Assembly (NCBI GenBank): GCA_947462115.1
Contig: CANHON010000342.1
Location: forward strand, 1-5,050
Origin: Deltaproteobacteria bacterium
GTDB taxonomy: Bacteria; Myxococcota_A; UBA796; UBA2385
DNA: 5,050 nucleotides
Reading direction: 5' to 3'
The position numbers and the translations under genes were made by a program. Below are positions 1 to 5,050 of the stretch, piece after piece (position 1 is the first letter of the stretch; each line of letters opens with the position of its first letter). The notes beneath the pieces were generated by a model. That model did no database searches. It saw only the letters and a list, made by a program, of their open reading frames with translations, and was not told the origin of the DNA.

Positions 1-51
1 CGCCTGCTCTCGCTCATCGCCCGCCTGCTGCCGGCGCCCGCGGCCCGCTGA
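1..51 (+). CDS. C-terminal end of an unidentified protein (5' truncated by the window edge)
   Basis: Frame 1 reads 16 sense codons (RLLSLIARLLPAPAAR) to a TGA at 49-51. The stop falls 3 bp before the stop of the leftward MazG-like gene, a spacing typical of convergent genes in compact genomes. The piece is Leu/Ala/Arg-rich with mostly G/C third positions, like the real genes here. It is too short to assign a family. The main doubt is whether this is the true reading frame, because the rest of the gene lies outside the window. Confidence 0.35.
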   Translation, partial: RLLSLIARLLPAPAAR

Positions 52-54
52 GCG

Positions 55-468
55 TCAGCCGCGGCGGTCGAGCTCGTCGTACTTGAGCAGCTGGCCGCGG
101 GCGGCCTCCACTGGGTACTTCTCGGCGTTCTTGCGGAGCTTTGCCTCTACCGCTGCTGCCAGGTCGATGTCGGCGGCCTCGCAGAGGTTGAGCAAGCAGA
201 TCAGCACGTCGGCGGCCTCTTCGGCGACCTTTGGGGCGCGCGCGGCGACGGCCGGCTGGGGCCCCCCGTCCGCCGACCACAGGTAGAGCTGCAGCAGCTC
301 GCCGGCCTCCACCGACAGGGCCATCGCGAGGTTGCGGGGGCTGTGGTAGCGCCCCCACTCGCGCTCCCCGTTGAAGCGCCGGAGGGCGGCCCGCAGCTCG
401 GCGAGGGGCGTGCGGTCGTCGGTCCAGCCGGCGGAGGGCGGGGCGGGGTCCGGGGGTGCGCTGCGCAT
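55..468 (-). CDS. MazG-like nucleotide pyrophosphohydrolase (dCTP pyrophosphatase/RS21-C6 type)
   Basis: The product is 137 aa, a usual size for single-domain MazG-like enzymes. Family members hydrolyse (d)NTPs to (d)NMP and pyrophosphate in the cytoplasm and clean the nucleotide pool. The Mg-binding ExxE...ExxD signature is visible: E54 and E57 in the SVEAGEL helix, E84 and D87 in the VAEEAADVL helix. Upstream, an EREW..YHSPRNLAMAL stretch (residues 36-51) matches the family pattern W..(F/Y)H.P(K/R)NLA, and downstream the KNAEKYP stretch (113-119) matches the conserved N..KYP helix. ATG at 468 is chosen because GGAG (complement of 476-479) sits 7 nt upstream and the first 20 residues are a short Pro-rich lead-in. 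The frame stays open upstream, but that extension is antisense to the OmpA-like gene and looks like a GC artefact. The gene stands alone, divergent from the OmpA-like gene. The family is clear; the preferred nucleotide is not. Confidence 0.92.
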   Translation of the reverse strand: MRSAPPDPAPPSAGWTDDRTPLAELRAALRRFNGEREWGRYHSPRNLAMALSVEAGELLQLYLWSADGGPQPAVAARAPKVAEEAADVLICLLNLCEAADIDLAAAVEAKLRKNAEKYPVEAARGQLLKYDELDRRG

Positions 469-515
469 GGAGGGGCTCCGCGCCGGGGGCGCTCGTCTCG
501 GGGCGCCGGGCCTGT

Positions 516-543
516 TTGCCGACCACGGCGGCGCTGTGCTAAT
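516..543 (+). promoter_or_regulatory. candidate sigma-70-like promoter for the ompA-like operon
   Basis: TTGCCG (516-521) matches four of six -35 consensus bases. After a 16-bp spacer, GCTAAT (538-543) matches four of six -10 bases. It lies in the only A/T-richer patch of the intergenic region, and a transcript starting near 550 would have a leader of about 125 nt to the chosen start at 676. A second -10-like GCTAAC lies at 554-559. The match is moderate, and promoters of GC-rich deltaproteobacteria are poorly defined, so this is only a candidate. Confidence 0.3.
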
Positions 544-664
544 CAGCTTCGTCGCTAACGTGCCGACCAGCGGCCGCGCACCGGGCTTCGGACCCGCGCC
601 GTGAACGAAGGGCCCTGCCGCGGGCACCTGCGCTGCGAAGCCCCGTCGATCCCCGCTCGCCATC

Positions 665-668
665 GGAG
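665..668 (+). promoter_or_regulatory. Shine-Dalgarno site deciding the ompA-like start
   Basis: GGAG lies 7 nt before GTG 676, the same sequence and spacing as for the divergent mazG-like gene. The competing GTG at 601 has only a GGA (590-592) 8 nt upstream, so 676 is preferred. Confidence 0.55.
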
Positions 669-675
669 CCCGCCC

Positions 676-1662
676 GTGCCCGGTCCCCTCGCCCTGCTGC
701 TGCTCACCCTCCCCGCGGCCCAGGCCGGGGCGCCGATGGTCATGGCCCACCCGAGCCTGCCGCCTCGCCCCACCACCTTCCTCGTGGACGACAAGGTCAG
801 CGGCGGTCGGGTGGAGAACTTCCGGGCGCTCTACGTGGACCCCGAGGCGATGGCCAGCAGCCTGCGGCCGAGCAAGGCCGGCGCCGCCGATCGCCGCTTG
901 AGCCTGCCGATCAACAACGAATTCAGCTCCTACGCCGAGATCAGCGTCGAGGGGCAGCGGATCGGCCTCATCGACCCGATGTCCAACGGCGCCATCCACG
1001 ACGTCCCGGCCGGCACCTACGCCGTCTCCTTCAAGCTCCAAAATGGCTACGTCGAGACCCGTTCGGTCCGCGCGGTGGCCGTGTCGGGGCCCATCGTGCC
1101 GGGCGGCCGCGCGGCGCAGGCCGTGGTCGACTCCGGCGAGACCCCCTCCTGGCACACCGACGCCCGCCTCGGCCTGCAGCCGGCCGCCCCCGAGCCCAAG
1201 GCGAAGGCCAAGGCCAAGCGGGCCCAGCTCAGCGCCAAGCGCATCGAGATCACCGAGATGGTGCAGTTCACCGTGGGCAGCGCCGAGATCGACGCGGTCA
1301 GCCACGGCCTGCTCGACGAGGTGGCGGCGCTCATCCTCGCCAACCCCGCCGTCCGCCGCCTCGACGTGCAGGGGCACACCGACCAGACCGGCGACCCCGG
1401 AAAGAACCGGGCCCTGAGCCAAGCGCGGGCCGAGGCGGTGGTGGCGTACCTCGTCAGCAAGGGCGTCGAGGCCAGCCGCCTCAGCGCCACCGGCTTTGGC
1501 CCCGATCGGCCGCTCATCGCTGAAGACAGCGAGGCCGCCCAGGCCCAAGGCGGCGAGGCCGCCCGCGCCGCGAACCGCCGCGTCGAGCTGCACGTGGTCG
1601 AGCTCGCCCCGGCAGCGGCGCCCGCCGAAGAGGCGCCCGCTGTTGTCCCGACCGCAAACTGA
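676..1662 (+). CDS. OmpA-family peptidoglycan-binding envelope protein with an N-terminal PEGA-like segment
   Basis: The product is 328 aa from GTG 676. Residues 1-17 look like a hydrophobic signal segment ending in PAAQA, with cleavage likely after A17. They lack a basic n-region; starting at GTG 601 instead would add 25 residues including Arg/His, so that start stays possible. Residues about 86-138 resemble a PEGA-type beta domain (AEISVEGQRIG, then DVPAGTYAVSF). A Lys/Ala linker (about 174-189) leads to an OmpA C-terminal domain (about 190-310). The domain shows QFTVGSAEID, GHTDQTGD (233-240), NRALSQARAEAV, ATGFG and NRRVELHV (300-307). D236 and R251 have the 15-residue spacing of the two residues that grip diaminopimelate in OmpA-like domains, so non-covalent peptidoglycan binding from the periplasm is well supported. 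A Pro/Ala/Glu-rich tail (311-328) closes the protein. There is no room for an eight-stranded OmpA barrel. It is the first gene of a likely operon with the FG-GAP gene. Confidence 0.88.
   Translation: MPGPLALLLLTLPAAQAGAPMVMAHPSLPPRPTTFLVDDKVSGGRVENFRALYVDPEAMASSLRPSKAGAADRRLSLPINNEFSSYAEISVEGQRIGLIDPMSNGAIHDVPAGTYAVSFKLQNGYVETRSVRAVAVSGPIVPGGRAAQAVVDSGETPSWHTDARLGLQPAAPEPKAKAKAKRAQLSAKRIEITEMVQFTVGSAEIDAVSHGLLDEVAALILANPAVRRLDVQGHTDQTGDPGKNRALSQARAEAVVAYLVSKGVEASRLSATGFGPDRPLIAEDSEAAQAQGGEAARAANRRVELHVVELAPAAAPAEEAPAVVPTAN
1627..1633 (+). promoter_or_regulatory. Shine-Dalgarno-like site for the FG-GAP gene, inside the ompA-like gene
   Basis: GAAGAGG lies 9 nt before TTG 1643 within the last codons of the ompA-like gene. 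It supports a start that overlaps the upstream stop at 1660-1662 and so permits translational coupling. Confidence 0.4.
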
Positions 1663-3160
1663 GCAGCGGGGGGATCGGCCCGCGCGGCGGCCCTCCGGGT
1701 GGCTGGCGGGCCTCGCCCTGAGCCTGACCGGGCCGAGCGCGCCGGGCTGCACCCAAGCGTGCACCGGGCCCGGCTGCGACAACAGCTTCAACGCCGCGGC
1801 GATCTCCGCCCAGCTCGGGGCCGAGCTGCCGCCCCGCGGGGCCCTCAGCCCGCTCGATGGCTGGTCCTTGCTGCGGGGCGGGACCGATCTCGGCCCGAAC
1901 CTATCGGTGCTGCTCCAGCCGGGCGCGCTCTGGCTCGGGGTGCCCAAGCTCGGCGCAGTCACCCGGATCTCCGCCCGGGCCGGCAGCCGCGAGCTCTCGG
2001 CCCTCCCGGAGGCGAGCATCCTCAGCAGCCGGAGCGGCGACAGCTTCGGCGAAGAGATCACGACCCTCCCTGACCTCGACGGCGACGGCGAAGACGAGCT
2101 GGTCGTCGCCTCGCCGCGCTGGTCCCGCAGCGACACCACCCGCCAGGGTGGCGCTGTGCACGTCTTTTCCGGGCTGCGGGCCCCGCCGGCCGCCGGCCTG
2201 AGCCAACAGGACGCCCTCCTGCGGGTCGAGGGCGCCGAGAACGGGGCGCGCTTCGGCACGAGCGTGGCCGGCTGCCCCGACATCGACGGCGACGGCCTCG
2301 GCGAGCTGCTGGTGGGCAGCCCCTGGGCGGACGGAGCGGCGGGCCTGGAGGGCGCCGCCACGCTGCTGCTGAGCAGCGAGCTGCTCGGCGCACCCTCCCC
2401 CATCGACGCCGGGGCGGTGGGCCGCCGGTGGACCGGGGGCGGCGTCGGGGCCGCGGCGGGCAGCGCGGTCTCCTGCGCGCACGACCTCATCGGCGACAGC
2501 GCGCCCGATCTGGTGATCGCCGCCCCCTTCGCCGACGGCGACCACGAGGCCGAGGGCGCGGTCTGGGTGCTCGACGGCGGCGCCTTGCCCGACAGCGGCC
2601 CGCTTCCCGAGACCGGCGCCCTCCGCATCGCCGGGACCGTGGCCGACGGCTGGGCCGGCTGGGCCCTGAGCACCGGCGACGTCGACGGCGATGGGAGCGC
2701 TGATCTCGCCATCGGCCAGCCAGGCGCGCCCGAAGCCGCCGCGGCCTATGGCGCCCCCGCGGCCGGCCAGGTCCTGCTCTTTGACGGCGCCGCGCTGCGC
2801 GACCGCGGCCTCACCGTGCCCCGCGTCCGGGTGCGCGCCGAGGCCGAAGGCGACGCGCTGGGGCGGGCCCTGGCCCTCGCGGACCTCAACGGCGACGGCT
2901 TCGCCGAGCTGCTCATCGGGGCGCCCCGACGAAACCCCAAGCAAGGCAGCTTGGAATTCTTCGACAGCGGCGCGCTCTACCTGTTCTACGGCGCGACCCG
3001 CTGGCTCGGGCTGCGCCCCGAGGTCCAGGCCGAAGAGGCCGACATCGTCTACGCGACGAGCCAGCAGTACCTCCGGGCCGGCCAGCGCATCTCGATCGGG
3101 GACCTCGACGAGGACGGCCTCCTCGACTTCGCCATCCTTCAACGCACCGAGGCGGACTGA
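1643..3160 (+). CDS. secreted FG-GAP repeat (integrin-alpha-like beta-propeller) protein, possible lipoprotein
   Basis: The product is 505 aa from TTG 1643. The N-terminus has an Arg-rich n-region (R9, R12, R15, R16), a hydrophobic stretch WLAGLALSL (20-28), then SAPGC (32-36). C36 could be a lipidation site, but Pro at -2 is atypical, and a plain type I signal is the alternative. C36, C40 and C45 form a tight cluster. Six FG-GAP repeats follow, each with a Ca-binding DxDGDG-type loop then a (V/I)GxP-like strand: loops start at residues 144, 213, 281, 346, 414 and 487, a pitch of 65-73 residues. A seventh blade at 82-101 keeps LGPNLS and LWLGVP but has lost the loop. Repeat 3 (DLIGDS) has lost key Ca ligands. 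After each loop comes a GAV.VF.G-type strand, as in integrin-alpha propellers, which are typically seven-bladed. Such proteins act outside the cytoplasm in adhesion or binding; the ligand here is unknown. The frame is open upstream to ATG 1496, but that stretch overlaps the OmpA domain and lacks a signal peptide at its start. Confidence 0.85.
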   Translation: MSRPQTEQRGDRPARRPSGWLAGLALSLTGPSAPGCTQACTGPGCDNSFNAAAISAQLGAELPPRGALSPLDGWSLLRGGTDLGPNLSVLLQPGALWLGVPKLGAVTRISARAGSRELSALPEASILSSRSGDSFGEEITTLPDLDGDGEDELVVASPRWSRSDTTRQGGAVHVFSGLRAPPAAGLSQQDALLRVEGAENGARFGTSVAGCPDIDGDGLGELLVGSPWADGAAGLEGAATLLLSSELLGAPSPIDAGAVGRRWTGGGVGAAAGSAVSCAHDLIGDSAPDLVIAAPFADGDHEAEGAVWVLDGGALPDSGPLPETGALRIAGTVADGWAGWALSTGDVDGDGSADLAIGQPGAPEAAAAYGAPAAGQVLLFDGAALRDRGLTVPRVRVRAEAEGDALGRALALADLNGDGFAELLIGAPRRNPKQGSLEFFDSGALYLFYGATRWLGLRPEVQAEEADIVYATSQQYLRAGQRISIGDLDEDGLLDFAILQRTEAD

Positions 3161-3197
3161 TCCGCCAGTGCCGCCGCGCCCGCGCGCAGGAGCCCCC

Positions 3198-4016
3198 ATG
3201 TCCACCGATGAACGCCTGTCCCCCGCCCGCGCCGCCGAGCTGCTCGATCGCGCGGTCGCCGCCGTGCTGGAGGCCGGCGCCGCCGTCCGCGGCTTCTACA
3301 AAGACGCCTACACCGTCCGGGACAAAGGCGAGGACAACCCCCTCACCGACGCTGATCTCGCCGCCAATGACATCCTGGAGCGGGCGCTGCGGGCCGCCTT
3401 GCCCGAGGCCGGCTGGCTGTCGGAAGAGACGGCCGACAGCGCCGAGCGCCTCGAGCGCCGCCTCGTGTGGATCGTCGATCCGCTCGACGGGACCAAAGAG
3501 TTCACCCTCGGCATCCCGGAATTCGTGGTGAGCGTGGCCCTCATCGAAGATCACGAGGCCCGGCTCGGGGTGCTCTACAACCCCATCCAGGACCAGCTCT
3601 TCGTCGGCCTCAAGGGCGGCCCCGACGGCGACCGCGCCACGCTCAACGGCGCGCCCATCCGCACCACCGACCACGCCCTGCTCGCCGGGGCCCGCATCGT
3701 CTGCAGCCGCACCGAGATGAAAAAAGGCTGGTTCGAGCAGTACAAAGACGACGGCATCACCCCGGTGCCGGTGGGCTCGGTGGCCTACAAGTTCGGCCTC
3801 GTGGCCGCGGGCATGGCCGAGGCGACGTTCACGCCCCAGCCCCGATCGGAGTGGGACATCGCCGGCGGCGTGGCCATCGTCGAGGCCGCCGGCGGGCGCT
3901 GCAGCGATCGGCACGCTGCCCCCTACCGCTTCAACGCGGCGCGCCCCCTCGTGGACGGCATCCTCGCCACCAACGGCCCCCTTCACCCGGCGATGCTCGC
4001 GCTGATGCAGCGCTGA
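3198..4016 (+). CDS. inositol monophosphatase-family phosphatase, CysQ-like (3'(2'),5'-bisphosphate nucleotidase)
   Basis: The product is 272 aa, close to the family's usual 250-280. ATG 3198 has AGGAG (3188-3192) 5 nt upstream. The Mg/Li-dependent phosphatase signatures are complete: KGEDNPLTDAD (43-53), GWLSEE (72-77) with the metal-binding Glu, DPLDGTKEF (94-102) with D94 and D97, and EWDIAGG (218-224) with D220. DPLDGTKEF with Lys after the Thr is characteristic of CysQ, which removes the 3'-phosphate from phosphoadenosine phosphate made during sulfate assimilation. In contrast, the following LGIPEFVVSVALI resembles SuhB-type inositol monophosphatases, so substrate choice is not settled and no symbol is given. 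The usual WDxAAG motif has Gly for its second Ala. The protein is cytoplasmic with no signal peptide. It starts 37 bp after the FG-GAP gene with no terminator visible between, so shared transcription is likely although no functional link is evident. Confidence 0.92.
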   Translation: MSTDERLSPARAAELLDRAVAAVLEAGAAVRGFYKDAYTVRDKGEDNPLTDADLAANDILERALRAALPEAGWLSEETADSAERLERRLVWIVDPLDGTKEFTLGIPEFVVSVALIEDHEARLGVLYNPIQDQLFVGLKGGPDGDRATLNGAPIRTTDHALLAGARIVCSRTEMKKGWFEQYKDDGITPVPVGSVAYKFGLVAAGMAEATFTPQPRSEWDIAGGVAIVEAAGGRCSDRHAAPYRFNAARPLVDGILATNGPLHPAMLALMQR

Positions 4017-4122
4017 AGCGAAGGGTCGCAGGTCGGCACTGCCCGCCGGGTGCGCGGCACTGGGTTCGGATAGCGGGCAGCCGGCGCCCCGACCGCGGGC
4101 GTCGCGCCGACCCGGGGGCATT
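4017..4122 (+). promoter_or_regulatory. leader/intergenic region before the exporter gene, with nested inverted repeats
   Basis: This gap of 106 bp contains CTGCCCGC (4039-4046) paired with GCGGGCAG (4073-4080), flanked by GGTCGG (4031-4036) and CCGACC (4089-4094), giving a possible nested stem. In the apical loop GTGC-GCG-GCAC (4050-4060) could form a small hairpin. CGGCACTG occurs twice (4034-4041 and 4055-4062) exactly 21 bp apart. It may be a structured leader, an operator or a weak terminator, but matches of this length arise easily in such GC-rich DNA. Confidence 0.25.
4114..4118 (+). promoter_or_regulatory. weak Shine-Dalgarno-like site for the exporter
   Basis: A GGGGG run ends 4 nt before TTG 4123. 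It is only a G.U-containing match to the 16S rRNA tail, but it is the best ribosome-binding candidate near the first transmembrane helix. Confidence 0.3.
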
Positions 4123-5050
4123 TTGTTCCGTACCCTCCTGCCGGTCCTCCTGACCGTCTTCCTCGACCTCGTGGGCTTTGGGATCGTCATCCCATTGCTC
4201 AGCTTCTACGCCGAGACCCACGGCGCGACGCCCCTGCAGGTCACGCTGCTGATGGCCAGCTACTCGCTGGCCCAGTTCCTCATGGCGCCGGTCTGGGGCG
4301 CGCTCTCGGACCGCTACGGCCGGCGCCCGGTGCTGCTGTTCAGCATCGCCGCCACCGCGCTCGGCCTGGCGGGCTTCGCGAGCGCCGCGAGCATCCCGAT
4401 GCTGTTCTTGTTCCGCACGCTGCACGGCGTCGCGACGGCGAACATCTCCACCGCCCAAGCGGCCGTGGCGGACCTCACCCCGCCCGACAAGCGGGCGATG
4501 GGCATGGGCCTGATCGGCGCGGCTTTTGGCGTTGGCTTCACCGTGGGCCCGGTCATCGGCGGCGAGCTGAGCACCTTCGGCATGGCGGTGCCCATCTGGG
4601 TGGCGGCGGGCATGAGCGCCCTGAACTTCGTCATGGCCTACTTTTTGCTCCCCGAGACCCGCAAGCCCGGCGCCGCCCCGACCCGCGCGCGCTCGCTGAA
4701 CCCGGCGCGCTTCTGGGCGGTCGCCCGGCACCCGGCGGTCGGCCTGTGCGTGGTGCTCACCTTCGTGCTCACCTTCGCCTTTGCGATGATGGAGAGCACA
4801 TTTTCGCTGTTCGCCGAGCACGCCCGCGCCCTGGACGCCCCGGCCATCGGCCGCATGTTCGGCGTGGCAGGCCTCGTGATGATCTTCATCCAGGGCGGCC
4901 TCATTGGGCCGCTGGTGCGGGCCTTGGGCGAGCGCGCCTTGGTGCCGGCCGGCCTGCTCATCCTCACCGTGGCCCTGGCCCTGCTGCCCCTCGCGCCGCC
5001 GGTGGCGCCGATGCTGCTCGTCTTCATCGCCATCGCCATCGGCCAAGGCA
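4123..5050 (+). CDS. TetA-like MFS (DHA1 family) multidrug/drug:H+ exporter, C-terminus cut by the window edge
   Basis: From TTG 4123, 309 codons are open to the window end, of about 400 expected for a 12-helix transporter. Roughly nine to ten membrane helices are visible (about 5-27, 41-60, 70-89, 92-112, 128-148, 154-176, 203-224, 241-261, 273-290 and the start of another at 293). Helix 1 carries FLDLVGFGIVIPLL with D16, as in TetA. Motif A is GALSDRYGRRP (59-69) in the 2-3 loop, motif B includes R98 (FRTLHG), and motif C is the GxxxGPxxGG element of helix 5 (138-147), which marks proton-driven drug antiporters. A degenerate second motif A, GPLVRALGER (262-271), lies in the 8-9 loop. No in-frame ATG or GTG lies between the preceding gene and helix 1, so TTG is the best start. 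It should export a small molecule from cytoplasm to periplasm by H+ antiport. Motifs alone do not show tetracycline specificity. A separate promoter or readthrough from the phosphatase gene are both possible. Confidence 0.88.
   Translation, partial: MFRTLLPVLLTVFLDLVGFGIVIPLLSFYAETHGATPLQVTLLMASYSLAQFLMAPVWGALSDRYGRRPVLLFSIAATALGLAGFASAASIPMLFLFRTLHGVATANISTAQAAVADLTPPDKRAMGMGLIGAAFGVGFTVGPVIGGELSTFGMAVPIWVAAGMSALNFVMAYFLLPETRKPGAAPTRARSLNPARFWAVARHPAVGLCVVLTFVLTFAFAMMESTFSLFAEHARALDAPAIGRMFGVAGLVMIFIQGGLIGPLVRALGERALVPAGLLILTVALALLPLAPPVAPMLLVFIAIAIGQG

Larger units (their letters stand above)
469..675. promoter_or_regulatory. divergent intergenic region between the mazG-like and ompA-like genes
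   Basis: These roughly 207 bp separate two divergent genes, so they must hold promoters for both unless the GTG at 601 is the true ompA-like start, which would shorten the gap to 132 bp. Most of it is GC-rich; an A/T-richer island lies at about 511-560. No strong inverted-repeat operator, riboswitch or small RNA is evident. Confidence 0.55.

Noticed and set aside
601..675. Alternative GTG start at 601 for the OmpA-like protein
   Set aside because: It has a weaker ribosome-binding site than 676. It is not excluded, because it would supply the basic residues the signal segment otherwise lacks.
1198..1226. Short tandem-like AAG/GCC repeat in the ompA-like gene
   Set aside because: It encodes an ordinary Lys/Ala linker between two domains and shows no exact tandem unit beyond a few codons.
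1496..1642. N-terminal extension of the FG-GAP protein to ATG 1496
   Set aside because: It would overlap the OmpA domain by 167 bases, its translation is Arg/Pro-rich without a domain, and it would bury the signal peptide in the interior.
469..2712. Very long reverse-strand open frame continuing upstream of the mazG-like gene
   Set aside because: It is antisense to two well-supported genes. Its translation is low-complexity Ala/Arg/Pro/Gly with no recognisable domain before the MazG part, as expected from GC-rich DNA with few stop codons.
2691..3197. N-terminal extension of the phosphatase to an ATG at 2691
   Set aside because: The stretch lies inside the FG-GAP gene in another frame and is Ser/Arg/Pro-rich. 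ATG 3198 has a strong AGGAG and gives a normal-length family member.
4086..4124. Possible rho-independent terminator: GCCCC (4086-4090) pairing with GGGGC (4115-4119) followed by ATTTT
   Set aside because: The stem is only 5 bp with a 24-nt loop, the T run is four long, and it runs into the exporter's start codon.
1901..5046. Three long reverse-strand open frames (1901-3205, 2913-4190, 3931-5046)
   Set aside because: They mirror the FG-GAP, phosphatase and exporter genes codon for codon. The repeated acidic and Gly-rich patterns are the antisense of DGDG loops and transmembrane codons, not independent protein families.
1..5050. CRISPR arrays, tRNA/rRNA genes, insertion sequences, prophage, toxin-antitoxin or defence genes
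   Set aside because: I looked on both strands and saw no repeat-spacer pattern, RNA gene, transposase or terminal inverted repeats. A MazG-like enzyme alone is a housekeeping gene and not evidence of a toxin-antitoxin locus.

Overview
The window is very GC-rich (clearly above 70 % by eye, with nearly all third codon positions G or C) and gene-dense. It looks like chromosome from a Gram-negative bacterium: an OmpA-type peptidoglycan-binding protein and a secreted FG-GAP propeller protein lie next to each other. The base composition, the PEGA-like segment and the propeller with a Cys cluster after its signal segment fit Myxococcota or a related deltaproteobacterial lineage. That placement is inference; no marker gene fixes the taxon.

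Layout. Positions 1-51 look like the last 16 codons of a rightward gene. It meets, tail to tail with 3 bp between stops, a leftward MazG-like nucleotide pyrophosphohydrolase gene (55-468). A divergent intergenic region of about 207 bp (469-675) contains an A/T-richer island with a candidate promoter. Four rightward genes follow: an OmpA-domain envelope protein (676-1662), an FG-GAP repeat protein whose start overlaps the ompA-like stop by 20 bases (1643-3160), an inositol monophosphatase/CysQ-family phosphatase (3198-4016) and, after a 106-bp gap, the first 309 codons of a TetA-like major facilitator exporter (4123 to the window end).

How the genes relate. The OmpA-like and FG-GAP genes are probably cotranscribed and perhaps translationally coupled. 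Both products should be exported, so they may form a cell-surface pair. The phosphatase follows after 37 bp with a strong Shine-Dalgarno sequence and could share the transcript, although its job (3'-phosphoadenosine phosphate or inositol phosphate hydrolysis) is ordinary housekeeping. The MazG-like enzyme (nucleotide-pool sanitation) and the exporter are probably functionally unrelated to that pair. Three of the five well-supported genes appear to use GTG or TTG starts.

I found no CRISPR array, tRNA or rRNA gene, insertion sequence, integrase or defence gene, and no convincing undescribed system. The least explained item is the OmpA/PEGA-like plus FG-GAP pair.
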